Below, in pieces: positions 27,749 through 36,788 of a stretch of 64,000 nucleotides of DNA. Positions within the stretch are counted from its first letter, which is position 1. Every line of letters starts with the position of its first letter. Source of the stretch: Pandoraea cepalis (GTDB lineage Bacteria; Pseudomonadota; Gammaproteobacteria; Burkholderiales; Burkholderiaceae); NCBI RefSeq assembly GCF_902459665.1, contig NZ_CABPSL010000001.1, forward strand, positions 558,001 to 622,000, given 5' to 3'. Both the position numbers and the translations under genes were made by a program. Below the pieces are notes generated by a model, which had not been told where the DNA came from, searched no databases, and was given only the letters and a program-made list of their open reading frames with translations.

Positions 27749-28153
27749 TCACGGTTCCGGGTCGTCGCCGAGGAGTCCGCGCGGCGAAATGTCGCGGGGC
27801 GGTTTCCGGCCCCCAAGAGTCCGAGTTTCCCGGGACGTCGCGCGATATCGGCACGGCGTTGGCCGGGCGTCGACGCAGCGGGCGGCGGGAGCGGTCGGGC
27901 GGGCCGCTGGGGGAAAATAAGGGCGGCTAAACCTGCTAATATACCTAAGTTTGATTGCTGGGGCTGAACCGGCTGACGGGTAGTCTCGGGCGATATACCG
28001 GCATGGGCCATAGGTGGGGGCGAATCGCCCGCTTTCCAGGGGGCTGGCGCCGGACCGTCGTCCAAGCCCATCGACATGCCTCCGGGCAGCAATCATCAGA
28101 CGATTCCGAGGCTGCACGATGTTGCGCGCGCTATTTCCATCTCTCAGGACGTA
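27749..28153. other. 405-base divergent uvrA / MFS intergenic region
   Basis: The half next to uvrA is GC-rich and featureless. Near 27935-27955 is a short AT-rich pocket, CTAATATACCTAAG, containing TATATT on the minus strand and TAATAT on the plus strand; either could be a -10. No LexA box, long repeat or credible small gene is seen. Part of the region to 28154 is open in the MFS frame but unconserved. Confidence 0.5.
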
Positions 28154-29377
28154 ATGTCTACCGATTCCGTGACTTCCGCTTCCCCTGCCACAACGCGCGG
28201 CCGAGGTGGCCGCATGACCCCGCTGGAAGTGCGCGCGAGTGCTTCGCTCGCGGGGATTTTTGCACTGCGCATGCTCGGTCTGTTTCTGATCATGCCGGTG
28301 TTCTCTGTGTTCGCGCAGACGATTCCTGGCGGCAACAACACTTTTCTCGTCGGACTGGCCATCGGCATCTATGGTCTGACGCAGTCCCTGTTCTATATTC
28401 CGTACGGGTGGGCTTCCGACCGGCTGGGGCGCAAGCCTGTCATCGTGTTCGGCCTGATCGTGTTCGCGATCGGCTCGCTCGTGGCGGCGCTGGCGCATGA
28501 TCTGGCATGGATTATCGTCGGCCGGGCGATCCAGGGGGCTGGAGCGATTTCCTCGGCGGTCATGGCGTGCGTGGCCGATCTGACGAGCGAAGCCAACCGC
28601 ACCAAGGCGATGGCGATGATCGGCGGCAGCATTGGCCTGTCGTTCGCGGTGGCCATCGTGTGTGCACCGTTCCTGTATCACTGGCTGGGCATGAGTGGCC
28701 TGTTCTCGGCCATCGGCATTCTGGCGGTACTGGCGATCTTCGTGGTGGTGTGGGTCGTGCCGACGCCGCCCGCGCATCCCAAGGTGGGCCCGGCGCCGTT
28801 CTCGGAAGTGCTGCACAACCCGGAGTTGTTGCGTCTGAATTTCGGCGTGTTCGTGCTGCATGCGACGCAGACGGCGCTGTTCGTGGCGATGCCGCGCATG
28901 CTGGTGGCGGCGGGGTTGCCGGTGGCGCAGCACTGGGAGGTGTATCTGCCGGTGATGGGGTTGTCGTTCGTGGCGATGGTGCCGGCGATCATTGCGGCCG
29001 AGAAGCGCGGCAAGATGAAGGTAGTGCTGCTCTCGGCGATTGCGCTGGTGGCGGTGGCGCAGGCGGCGCTGGGCGGATTGCCGCCGACGGTGGGGGTGAT
29101 TGCTTGCCTGCTGTTCGTGTACTTCCTGGGTTTCAACGTGTTGGAGGCATCGCAGCCGTCGCTGGTGTCGAAGCTGGCGCCGGGGCAGCGCAAGGGCGCG
29201 GCGGTGGGCGTGTACAACACGACGCAGGCCCTCGGGTTGTTTTGCGGCGGGGCGATAGGGGGTTTTCTGATGACCCACTACGGTCAGAACGCAATCTTCA
29301 TCACTTGCTCAGTCGGGGCTGTCGTGTGGCTTATAATCGCCGCACCGATGAGGACGCCAGCGCCTCATCAATCCTGA
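28154..29377 (+). CDS. MFS transporter (YajR-like group)
   Basis: 407 residues from ATG 28154, set by CAGGA just upstream; the frame is open to 28076, but that leader is not transporter-like. About 12 transmembrane segments. The motif A region is YGWASDRLGRKPVIV, and the N-terminal segment LAGIFALRMLGLFLIMPVFSVFA resembles the YajR-type group. The substrate is unknown. ssb begins 30 bases after the stop, so the pair is likely co-transcribed. The DNA between 28860 and 29240 shows many GCG/GTG codons, but the frame is intact. Confidence 0.88.
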   Translation: MSTDSVTSASPATTRGRGGRMTPLEVRASASLAGIFALRMLGLFLIMPVFSVFAQTIPGGNNTFLVGLAIGIYGLTQSLFYIPYGWASDRLGRKPVIVFGLIVFAIGSLVAALAHDLAWIIVGRAIQGAGAISSAVMACVADLTSEANRTKAMAMIGGSIGLSFAVAIVCAPFLYHWLGMSGLFSAIGILAVLAIFVVVWVVPTPPAHPKVGPAPFSEVLHNPELLRLNFGVFVLHATQTALFVAMPRMLVAAGLPVAQHWEVYLPVMGLSFVAMVPAIIAAEKRGKMKVVLLSAIALVAVAQAALGGLPPTVGVIACLLFVYFLGFNVLEASQPSLVSKLAPGQRKGAAVGVYNTTQALGLFCGGAIGGFLMTHYGQNAIFITCSVGAVVWLIIAAPMRTPAPHQS

Positions 29378-29407
29378 TCGGATATCAGCAATACCGGAGA
29401 AAGATTT

Positions 29408-29932
29408 ATGGCATCAGTCAACAAAGTGATCCTGGTCGGCAACCTTGGCGCCGATCCCGAAGTCCGCTACATGCCGAGCGGCGATGCGGTCGCGAACATT
29501 CGTCTGGCGACGACCGACCGTTACAAGGATAAGCAGTCTGGCGAGTTCAAGGAGCTGACGGAATGGCACCGGGTGTCGTTCTTCGGCCGTCTCGCCGAGA
29601 TCGTCAACGAGTACCTGAAGAAGGGCTCGGCGGTGTATATCGAAGGTCGTATCCGCACGCGCAAGTACCAGGCGCAGGACGGCACCGAGCGTTACAGCAC
29701 GGAAATCGTGGCAGACCAGATGCAGATGCTGGGTGGCCGCAGCGGCGGTGAAGGTGGTGGCGGCGGCGGCGGTGGCGGCTACTCGCGCGGCGGCGGTGGT
29801 GGCGACGAAGGCGGCGGTGGCGGCTATTCGCGCGGTGGTGGCGGTGGTGGTGGCGGCGGTGCCCGTCAGCAAGCACCGGCCAAGCAGTCGGGCGGCGGTT
29901 TTGACGACATGGATGACGATATTCCGTTCTAA
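29408..29932 (+). CDS. ssb: Single-stranded DNA-binding protein
   Basis: 174 residues with GGAGAAAG before the ATG. Residues 1-110 form the OB fold ([38 protein letters not shown]). Residues ~114-160 are a glycine-rich linker with two near-copies of a GYSRGGGGG unit. The acidic tip DDMDDDIPF binds partner proteins such as RecO, PriA and Exo I. The linker is longer and more repetitive than in E. coli SSB, which suggests the repeat DNA could vary in number between strains. A strong terminator follows. Confidence 0.97.
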   Translation: MASVNKVILVGNLGADPEVRYMPSGDAVANIRLATTDRYKDKQSGEFKELTEWHRVSFFGRLAEIVNEYLKKGSAVYIEGRIRTRKYQAQDGTERYSTEIVADQMQMLGGRSGGEGGGGGGGGGYSRGGGGGDEGGGGGYSRGGGGGGGGGARQQAPAKQSGGGFDDMDDDIPF

Positions 29933-29970
29933 GACCTGCACTTGAGCAAGTCTGGAAAGTGTAAGTCGCT

Positions 29971-30010
29971 GGCCCGCAACCTCCCTTGGTGCGGGCCATT
30001 TGTTTTTGTG
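29971..30010 (+). terminator. Rho-independent terminator of ssb
   Basis: GGCCCGCA (29971-29978) pairs perfectly with TGCGGGCC (29990-29997) around an 11-base loop, followed by ATTTGTTTTTGTG. It lies 38 bases after the ssb stop. Confidence 0.88.
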
Positions 30011-30297
30011 TGTTGCGCACTTTCGCGCTGCAGTCATGACTCTGCGGAATCGGCTATATCGGATAGCCAAAGCACGTGCCACAGGCGCGGTTTTCATCTT
30101 CGGCGCCGGGGCGGGTGGTACGACCGCCCCGTTTGGGATTCCCTCTCGCGTTTTCCTTTGATAAGCATCAAAGTGGTTCGTCCGTCGTCACCTAGATTTA
30201 TTTCGACAAGTGGGCGCCGAGCTTGCCACGATGCACTGCATCGGGATGTGGTCCTCTTTTCGGGCCACCGTCAGGTCAAGCTGGATGGGGGATTGCC
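30011..30297. other. Intergenic stretch before the rhodanese gene, lower GC
   Basis: 287 bases without a credible gene. Base composition is visibly more AT-rich than the neighbours (for example around 30150-30200). TTGATAAGCATCAA (30158-30171) is a near-perfect palindrome and may be an operator. I see no clear promoter hexamers. Confidence 0.4.
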
Positions 30298-31158
30298 ATG
30301 CACGAGAGAGTTCTTGTTTCACCCGATGAATTGACACAGTTGATTCAGTCGGGGCCGGTAGTGCTCATCGACACACGAGACGCGGCAAGTTTTGCCGAAG
30401 CGCATCTGCCAGGCGCGGTGAATATCCATGAGATATTTACCTATCTGGCTACCTCAACGCCAGAAGGTCTTGCCGTCTTGCGCGAAACATTCACCGAGGC
30501 ATTCGCGAAGGCTGGATTGTCTGGGAAGGAGACGGCTGTCATCTACGAACAGTCGATGACGACTGGATTTGGCCAATCCTGTCGGGGCTATGTACTGCTT
30601 CGCTATCTTGGCTATCCCCGCGACAAAATCAAGGTACTTCACGGCGGCTACAGTGCATGGCGTGCCGCCGGGCTGCCAAGCACAACGGAAGTCCCTTCGC
30701 CGACTCCCGTCGCGTTTCCCCCAGATACGGGCGGAAGCAGCATCCTCGTCGACCTGGCGGGGATGAAGGACGCCGTTGCAGACCCGCGTATCGTGAAGCT
30801 CGATGTGCGCGACGTCGATGAATGGATTGCCGAAAGCTCGTCACCTTATGGCAAGGACTTTTGCCCCCGAAAGGGCCGAATTCCCGGCTCGGTGTGGCTA
30901 GAGTGGTATCGAATGATGAAGCCGACCCCCACTGGGCAGATGTTCAAATCGCCCGCCGAAATTCTCGCCGAGTGTGCGACCGTGGGGATTCGTCGCGATA
31001 CGCCTGTTGTTGTGTTTTGCTTCAAAGGGGCGCGCGCCTCCAACACATTTGTAGCACTGGAGGAGGCCGGCATCAGGGACGTGCGCCTTTACCTCGGCTC
31101 GTGGAATGAATGGTCACGAGATCCTTCGCTGCCCATTGATGAGGGCTTGCCGTACTGA
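30298..31158 (+). CDS. Two-domain rhodanese-like sulfurtransferase
   Basis: 286 residues from ATG 30298, preceded by GGATGGGGGA. Two rhodanese domains: residues ~8-130 (VVLIDTRDAASFAEAHLPGA) and ~150-280 (VKLDVRDVDEWIAE). The second active loop is CFKGARAS, with the persulfide-carrying Cys. The first domain has a Cys in GQSCRGYVLL at the wrong place for catalysis and is probably structural. Such enzymes move sulfane sulfur from thiosulfate or 3-mercaptopyruvate to acceptors; the donor here is unknown. Codon use is less GC-rich at third positions than in flanking genes, hinting at separate ancestry. No linked sulfur gene adjoins it. Confidence 0.88.
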   Translation: MHERVLVSPDELTQLIQSGPVVLIDTRDAASFAEAHLPGAVNIHEIFTYLATSTPEGLAVLRETFTEAFAKAGLSGKETAVIYEQSMTTGFGQSCRGYVLLRYLGYPRDKIKVLHGGYSAWRAAGLPSTTEVPSPTPVAFPPDTGGSSILVDLAGMKDAVADPRIVKLDVRDVDEWIAESSSPYGKDFCPRKGRIPGSVWLEWYRMMKPTPTGQMFKSPAEILAECATVGIRRDTPVVVFCFKGARASNTFVALEEAGIRDVRLYLGSWNEWSRDPSLPIDEGLPY

Positions 31159-31204
31159 TCCATGCCCTACGCGCCGCAGCCTCATCGGCCGGTGCGGGCG
31201 CAAT

Positions 31205-32104
31205 TTACACGTCGGCACCCCCCGCCCCGCGCAAGCTGCGCATCGTCATCTGCGCTGTCTCGAGCAAGCCCTGAATCAAGCGCGATTTCGGTGACGCGCG
31301 ACGCCACAGCAGGCCGAAACGCCGCGGCGCGACAGGGCCGGGGGGCGTCAGCTTGACGATGTCGAGCGATGCCAGCAGCGGCGATTCGATGTCTGGCACG
31401 AGTGCCACACCCAGCCCCCGGTCGACCATCATCGCGATCGTCAGGATCGAATTGAGCTCGAAAAGCTCGCGCGGCACGATCCGTCGCGAGCGCAAATATT
31501 CCTCGGCATTCCGTCCGCCACCTAACGTGCGGTCGTAGCGAATGAATGGCTCGGTGCGCAGCAGGTCGTCGGGATCGCGCCCGGCCAGTGCTCTCGGTGC
31601 GAGCACCACGATCGGTTCCTCGCGCAATAGCCGCCACTCGAAGGTCTTGGACAGATCGAACGGGGGCAGCAGGCATACAGCCACATCGATATCCCCGGCC
31701 TTGAGCGTTTCGAACAGCTCCGGCGTCTGGCCGCCGCGGATCAACAGTTTGGCCTGGGGAAAGCGTTTCGAGAAGTGCGCGAGCACGTCCGGCATGACGG
31801 TCAGTAAGGCCGTCGTGATCGTGCCGATACGCAACTCGCCGACAAGCTCGCCCTGCAACGCGAAATCCTTCAGCTCGCCGTAATCGCGTACCAGATTGCG
31901 CGCCCGCTCGATCACCCGATGGCCGGCCTCGGTAGGAATTACCGTGCGCCCCGCCCGCGTAAACACCGCCGTGCCCAATTCGCGCTCGATGGCCTGCATT
32001 TGCTGCGCCACCGCCGCCGGCGTCACGCCCACCCGCCGCGCCGCCTCCGCCATCGACCCGCCATCGACGACATGCAGCAGCGTCTTGAAGAACTCGATAT
32101 CCAT
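31205..32104 (-). CDS. LysR-family regulator of the CoA-transferase/lyase cluster
   Basis: 299 residues. The N-terminal winged helix is typical (MDIEFFKTLLHVVDGGSMAEAARRVGVTPAAVAQQMQAIE), and residues ~90-290 are the substrate-binding co-inducer domain. It is divergent from the lyase gene at 32216, with a 111-base AT-rich control region between, which is the standard arrangement for a LysR activator and its target operon. The inducer is unknown but is probably a carboxylic acid taken up by the downstream transporters. Confidence 0.9.
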   Translation of the reverse strand: MDIEFFKTLLHVVDGGSMAEAARRVGVTPAAVAQQMQAIERELGTAVFTRAGRTVIPTEAGHRVIERARNLVRDYGELKDFALQGELVGELRIGTITTALLTVMPDVLAHFSKRFPQAKLLIRGGQTPELFETLKAGDIDVAVCLLPPFDLSKTFEWRLLREEPIVVLAPRALAGRDPDDLLRTEPFIRYDRTLGGGRNAEEYLRSRRIVPRELFELNSILTIAMMVDRGLGVALVPDIESPLLASLDIVKLTPPGPVAPRRFGLLWRRASPKSRLIQGLLETAQMTMRSLRGAGGADV

Positions 32105-32215
32105 ATCGAAAGAATTTCTACTGTTTGAAGATAGATATGAATAGTTTATCTAAAAAAGTCGGGCGACTAGACTCCAGATCAAGCGTTTTATCAAAACGAA
32201 AAATCAGGAGACATC
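32105..32215. promoter_or_regulatory. LysR divergent promoter region
   Basis: An AT-rich segment between divergent genes. AGATA (32129-32133) and TATCT (32147-32151) form an inverted repeat containing T-N11-A spacings typical of LysR boxes. TTTTATCAAAACG (32189-32201) follows, and CAGGAGA is the ribosome site for the GTG at 32216. Confidence 0.5.
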
Positions 32216-33115
32216 GTGCGCAGCAAGTTGTTCGTTCCGGCATCCCGCCCGGCGCTTTTTGCCAAGGCGTTGGCCGGTCAGGCCGATGCCCTCTCGTTCG
32301 ATCTGGAAGATGCCGTTGCGCCCGAGCGCAAGGGCGACGCACGCGATGCGCTGCGCGCGATGCTGCGCGACGAGGCGACCCGGCAATGCGGCAAGGTGCT
32401 GATCGTGCGCGTCAACGCGCTCGACACGCCGCACTTCGCGCATGACGTTCGCGCCGTGGCCCAGCCCGGCCTAGACCTGATCAACCTGCCCAAACCAGAA
32501 ACGAAGGCCGACGTGCTCGCCGCCGTTGCGGCGCTGGAAGCCGCCGAGCGCGAGAACGGCGTGACCACGCCGATCCGCCTGCTGCTCAATATCGAATCGC
32601 CGGCCGCCGTGCTCAACGCTGCTGAACTGGCGTGCGCGCATCCGCGCGTCGCCGGCTTGCAACTCGGCCTTGGCGACCTGTTCGAGCCGCTGGGCATCGC
32701 CCGTCGTGAGCCGCGCGCCATCGAGCAGGCGATGTACGCTGTTCGGATGGCCGCCGGTGTCGCTGGCGTCTACGCCTACGACTCGGCCTTTGGGAATATC
32801 AAGGATGAAGTGGGCTTTCGTGCCGAGGCTGAGCTGGCCCGCGCGATGGGCTTCCTTGGCAAGACCTGCATCCACCCGAGCCAGATCGCGATCTGCAACG
32901 ACGTGTTCCGCCCGTCGGACGACGATATCGCCCACGCGGTGCGCGTCGTGATCGCTACGCGCGTGGCCAATCGCGACAGCGTCGGTGCATACGTGGTCGA
33001 CGGCAAGATGATCGATCCGCCGTTCGCCGCGCGGGCGCAAGCCGTTGTCGACGACGCGCGCCGCATGGCGCTGCTGAGCGCCGACCAGTTGATTGCGCTC
33101 GACGCGCCGGTCTGA
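32216..33115 (+). CDS. HpcH/HpaI-type CoA-ester lyase (citrate-lyase beta-like)
   Basis: 299 residues from GTG 32216 with CAGGAGA upstream. A TIM-barrel of the CitE/citramalyl-CoA lyase group: MRSKLFVPASRP at the N-terminus, DALSFDLEDAVAPERK with the Mg-binding acids, LLLNIESPAAVLNAAEL, and the late TCIHPSQIAICNDVF. The family splits 2- or 3-hydroxyacyl-CoA esters such as citramalyl-CoA or malyl-CoA into two acyl fragments. The CoA-transferase gene that could activate its substrate is next in the operon, supporting a hydroxy-acid degradation role. Confidence 0.9.
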   Translation: MRSKLFVPASRPALFAKALAGQADALSFDLEDAVAPERKGDARDALRAMLRDEATRQCGKVLIVRVNALDTPHFAHDVRAVAQPGLDLINLPKPETKADVLAAVAALEAAERENGVTTPIRLLLNIESPAAVLNAAELACAHPRVAGLQLGLGDLFEPLGIARREPRAIEQAMYAVRMAAGVAGVYAYDSAFGNIKDEVGFRAEAELARAMGFLGKTCIHPSQIAICNDVFRPSDDDIAHAVRVVIATRVANRDSVGAYVVDGKMIDPPFAARAQAVVDDARRMALLSADQLIALDAPV

Positions 33116-33193
33116 GCTTCCGCCACTGACCGCCACTGACCGCGCACCAACCGGGCACCTCGCCGCTCGACCGAATTTTGTGAGACCTGCACG

Positions 33194-34387
33194 ATGAACG
33201 ATTCCACCGCCAACCCGGCCGGCCCGCTGTCGGGCATCCGCGTGCTCGATCTGAGCGCGTATATCGCCGGTCCGTACGGCTGCGCGCTGCTTGCCGATCA
33301 GGGGGCCGAGGTCATCAAGATCGAACCGCCCACCGGCGACAATCTGCGCAAGTACCCGTCGACGCTCGAAGCCGAAAGCCGTGCGTTCCTTGGCGTGAAT
33401 CGCGGCAAGCGCGGCATCGCGCTCGATCTCAAGCAACCGGCGGCGCTGGCCGTGCTCAAGCGTCTGGTCGAGCGTGCCGACGTGCTGGTGCACAACTTCC
33501 GGCCGAGCGTGCCCGCGCGACTCGGCATCGCCTACGACCAACTGCGCGACATCAATCCCCGCCTGATCTACTGCAACGTCACCGGTTACGGCGAGACTGG
33601 CCCGGACAAGGACAAGGCAGGCTACGACCAGGTTCTGCAAACCATGTCGGGCATGTGCGCGATGCAGGGCAAGGCCGGCGGCCCGCCCGAGATTCTGTAC
33701 GGGTCCGTGGTCGATTACTTTGCCGCGTCGCTGGTCGCCAATGGCGTTTCGTCGGCGCTATTCGCGCGCGAGCGTAGCGGCCAAGGGCAATACGTCGGCG
33801 TATCGTTGTTGCGCAGCGCGCTGACCATGCAATCGGCTCGCTTGATCTGGGCGGACGGCGAGCCTCGCGAGATCGGCCGCGACATGCGCTCCGGCGGCAT
33901 TACGGGCATCCACCCGACGCGCGATGGCTATCTCTACATTTCCGCCAACACGCCGCATTTCTGGCGTGCGCTGTGCGAGAAGATCGGCCTGCCCGAACTG
34001 GCTGCCGACGAGCGTTACGACACCGTGCGCAAGCGCGCCGAGCGCCGCGACGAGATCGTGCAACGGCTGCGCAGCGCGCTTGCGCAGCACTCGGCACTCG
34101 AATGGGAAGCGCTGTTCGGCGAGGAAGTGCCGTGCGCCGCCGCGCGCAACGTCGAAGACATGTTCGACAACCCGCAAGTGCTCGCAGAAGACATGATCGC
34201 CACGTTCGAGAATCCGAACGTCGGGCAATATCGCGGCTTCAAGCAACCGATCCGCTTCGGCGATACGCCGGGCCCGGTACCGATGGCCGCGCCCGCCTTC
34301 GGCCAGCATTCGGACGAAGTGCTGCTCGGCGAAGGCTGGAGCGCGGAGGAAATCGCGGCGCTGCGCAGTACCCACGCGCTGCTCTGA
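33194..34387 (+). CDS. CaiB/BaiF (class III) CoA-transferase
   Basis: 397 residues. Class III CoA-transferase features: GIRVLDLSAYIAGPYGCALL, GAEVIKIEPP, the conserved GVNRGKRGIALDL, and the catalytic Asp in ILYGSVVDYFAAS (equivalent to Asp169 of formyl-CoA transferase). It transfers CoA from a donor such as succinyl-CoA to a carboxylic acid. Co-located with a CitE-type lyase and a 2-hydroxycarboxylate transporter, it may activate citramalate or a similar hydroxy acid. No hydratase of the itaconate route is present. Confidence 0.9.
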   Translation: MNDSTANPAGPLSGIRVLDLSAYIAGPYGCALLADQGAEVIKIEPPTGDNLRKYPSTLEAESRAFLGVNRGKRGIALDLKQPAALAVLKRLVERADVLVHNFRPSVPARLGIAYDQLRDINPRLIYCNVTGYGETGPDKDKAGYDQVLQTMSGMCAMQGKAGGPPEILYGSVVDYFAASLVANGVSSALFARERSGQGQYVGVSLLRSALTMQSARLIWADGEPREIGRDMRSGGITGIHPTRDGYLYISANTPHFWRALCEKIGLPELAADERYDTVRKRAERRDEIVQRLRSALAQHSALEWEALFGEEVPCAAARNVEDMFDNPQVLAEDMIATFENPNVGQYRGFKQPIRFGDTPGPVPMAAPAFGQHSDEVLLGEGWSAEEIAALRSTHALL

Positions 34388-34455
34388 GCACGCGACGAGA
34401 CGACACTGCGCGGCAAGGTACGAAAAAAACACAATCGCCAGACGGAGACACGACG

Positions 34456-35289
34456 ATGGCACTCACCGACGCTTCACCGCAACGCGAACGCGGCAGCGAT
34501 GCTGCGGCGCCGCCGGCCAATGCGTGCGACGCGCACATGCACATCTTCACGCACGTCGATATCGAACGTTACGCGGCCGTGCAGGCACAGCTCGGCACCA
34601 CGCGCACCGTCGTCGTCACGCCCCGCCCGCATGGCGTCGACAACGCGGTGACGCTCGACGCCATCGCGCAGCTCGGCCGCGAGCGCACGCGCGGCGTCGG
34701 TGTGATCCGTCCCGACATTTCCGACGCCGAACTCCGCCGGCTTCACGACGGTGGCATCCGCGGCATCCGTTTCACGCTCTACACGCCGGCCAACGCCGTC
34801 GTCGGCTTCGAGATGGTCGAGCCCCTCGCGCAACGCATTCACGCCTACGGCTGGCACGTGCAACTGCACTGGACGGCCGACCAGATCGTCGAGCACCGCG
34901 CGATGCTCGGCCGTCTGCCGTGCCCGATGGTGTTCGACCATATGGCGCGCCTGCCGCAGCCGGCCGGTTTGGCGCATCCCGCGCGCAAGGTGGTTGAGCA
35001 ACTGGCTGCCGCCACGGGGCGCGTCTGGGTCAAGCTCTCGGGCCCGTATCTCGATTCACGCGACGGCCTCGATGCGCGTTATGCCGATGTCGCCCCGGTC
35101 GCACGCCACTGGGCCAGGACCTTGCCCGACCGCGTCGTGTGGGGGGGCGATTGGCCGCACGTCACTGAAACGCACACGCCCGACGATGTCGACCTGCTAC
35201 GACTGCTAACCGAATGGGTGCCCGACGAAGCGGCACGCAAGCGCATCCTCGTCGACAACCCGGCGCAGCTTTACGGCTTCACCCGCTAA
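34456..35289 (+). CDS. Amidohydrolase-2 family, lactonase-like hydrolase
   Basis: 277 residues from ATG 34456; the longer open frame to 33973 overlaps the CoA-transferase gene. Metal ligand motif DAHMHIF near residue 29, then VVVTPRPHGVDNAVTLDAI, LPCPMVFDHMARL with an active-site His-Met, and the late VVWGGDWPHVTE aspartate. This resembles 2-pyrone-4,6-dicarboxylate and 4-sulfomuconolactone hydrolases. The region right after DAHMHIF jumps straight to VDIERYAAVQ, so about 15-20 residues seen in relatives seem to be missing, in frame. Whether it is active is uncertain. It probably opens a lactone feeding the CoA-transferase. Confidence 0.8.
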   Translation: MALTDASPQRERGSDAAAPPANACDAHMHIFTHVDIERYAAVQAQLGTTRTVVVTPRPHGVDNAVTLDAIAQLGRERTRGVGVIRPDISDAELRRLHDGGIRGIRFTLYTPANAVVGFEMVEPLAQRIHAYGWHVQLHWTADQIVEHRAMLGRLPCPMVFDHMARLPQPAGLAHPARKVVEQLAAATGRVWVKLSGPYLDSRDGLDARYADVAPVARHWARTLPDRVVWGGDWPHVTETHTPDDVDLLRLLTEWVPDEAARKRILVDNPAQLYGFTR

Positions 35290-35392
35290 CGGCAGAAGCC
35301 GTTCCCGGAACCCAGCAACAACAGAACAAGACATGCAGCGATGACAAGCATGCCCAGCCCGCGCGACACCATTCGCGCAAACGGAGACAAAG

Positions 35393-36757
35393 ATGAAAAC
35401 GAGCGTCACCCACGCACCGGCGAAGAAAGTCGGTTTCACCGAGGCAACCATCCAGCTGTTTGAACGGATCATTCCCGATCCGTTTGTCCTGGCCATCCTG
35501 ATTACGGCCGTGGTCGGCGCGCTCGCGCTGATCTTCGGCCCGCACGCGAGTGTGGACCGTCTCGTCACCGGCTGGTACAAGGGCTTCTTCGGCATTCTGA
35601 CGTTCGCTTTCCAGATCACACTGGTGCTGGTGACCGGTCATGCGTTCGCACACGCGCCGCCCGTGCAGCGCGTGTTCAAGGGACTGATCTCGATCGCGCG
35701 CACGCCCGTGCAGGCCGCTGCACTGACGTTCCTGCTGGTGGCGATCGCATCGTTCTTCAACTGGGGCCTGGGACTGGTCGTGAGCGCGCTGCTCGCCCGC
35801 GAAGTCGCCAAGCGCATGAAGGTCGACTTCGCGTGGATCGTCGCGGCCGGTTTCTCCGGTTGGGTGGTGTGGGCCAGTGGCATTTCCAGCTCGATTGCCC
35901 TTGCGCAATCGACCGCCGGCAGCGCCATGAATGTGGTGCAGAAGGTCACCGGCACGGTGCTGCCGTTCGGCGACACCGTCTTCACCCGATTCAACCTTGT
36001 GCCGACCGTTGCGATGATGATCGTGATGCCGTTCGTGCTGGCCTGGCTCAAACCCAGCGACGAGAACGCGGTCGTGCTCGACACGACACTGCATCCGGAC
36101 CCGCCCGTGCGCCAGAAGCCGCAAGGCCCGTTGAGCTTCGCCAAGTGGCTCGAACACTCGTGGATCGGCAGCGCCTTCATCGGCGTGCTCGGCGTGGCGC
36201 TGCTCGTCTACACGCGCTATGAACACGTGGCATTCTCGGGCGTCAATGCGGTGATCTTCGTGATGTTCATCGCCGGCATCGTGCTGCACGGCTACCCGCT
36301 GGCCTACGCCGACGCGGTCAAGAACGCCGCCAAGCAGACCGGCTCGATGATGCTGCAGTATCCGCTGTACGGCGGCATCATGGGCATGATGGACGCGACC
36401 GGCCTGCCGGATGTGATCTCGCATTTCTTCATCGCGATCTCGAACGCGCACACGCTGCCGTTCTGGAGCTACATCTGCTCGTTGATCGTGACGTTCTTCA
36501 TCCCGAGCGGGGGCGGTCACTGGGCCGTGCAAGGCCCGTTCGTGGTGCCGGCCGCCGTGGCGCTGCATGCCTCGGTGCCGGCCACGACCATGGCGGTCGC
36601 GATGGGCGAGCAGGTCTCCAACATGATGCAACCGTTCTGGGCCGCCCCCGTCGTGGCGATGGCCGGCATCGGCGTGCAACGCGTGCTCGGATTTACGGTC
36701 GTGACCTTCCTCGTCGGCCTCGTGATTTACGGCGCCGCCATGCTGTTCCTGGTGTAA
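35393..36757 (+). CDS. AtoE-family short-chain fatty-acid transporter
   Basis: 454 residues with about 10-12 hydrophobic segments, matching the AtoE/short-chain fatty-acid uptake family: FERIIPDPFVLAILIT near residue 24, AIASFFNWGLGLVVSALLAREVA, and IPSGGGHWAVQGPFVVPAA, the conserved substrate-site loop. It is expected to carry small carboxylates across the inner membrane. The amidohydrolase ends 103 bases upstream, and the next transporter starts 31 bases downstream. Two transporters in one operon suggest import of the substrate and exchange or uptake of a product. Confidence 0.9.
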   Translation: MKTSVTHAPAKKVGFTEATIQLFERIIPDPFVLAILITAVVGALALIFGPHASVDRLVTGWYKGFFGILTFAFQITLVLVTGHAFAHAPPVQRVFKGLISIARTPVQAAALTFLLVAIASFFNWGLGLVVSALLAREVAKRMKVDFAWIVAAGFSGWVVWASGISSSIALAQSTAGSAMNVVQKVTGTVLPFGDTVFTRFNLVPTVAMMIVMPFVLAWLKPSDENAVVLDTTLHPDPPVRQKPQGPLSFAKWLEHSWIGSAFIGVLGVALLVYTRYEHVAFSGVNAVIFVMFIAGIVLHGYPLAYADAVKNAAKQTGSMMLQYPLYGGIMGMMDATGLPDVISHFFIAISNAHTLPFWSYICSLIVTFFIPSGGGHWAVQGPFVVPAAVALHASVPATTMAVAMGEQVSNMMQPFWAAPVVAMAGIGVQRVLGFTVVTFLVGLVIYGAAMLFLV

Positions 36758-36788
36758 ACCACATAACAATATGAACGGAGACTCCCCC

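Noticed and set aside
24878-27967. A 1029-residue open frame on the plus strand, antisense to uvrA
   Set aside because: It mirrors uvrA codons in high-GC DNA; its product is Arg/His-rich with no domain, and uvrA itself is complete and unmistakable.
27749-28153. LexA/SOS box for uvrA
   Set aside because: I scanned the region for CTGT-N8-ACAG and near versions and found none; absence here does not exclude a diverged site.
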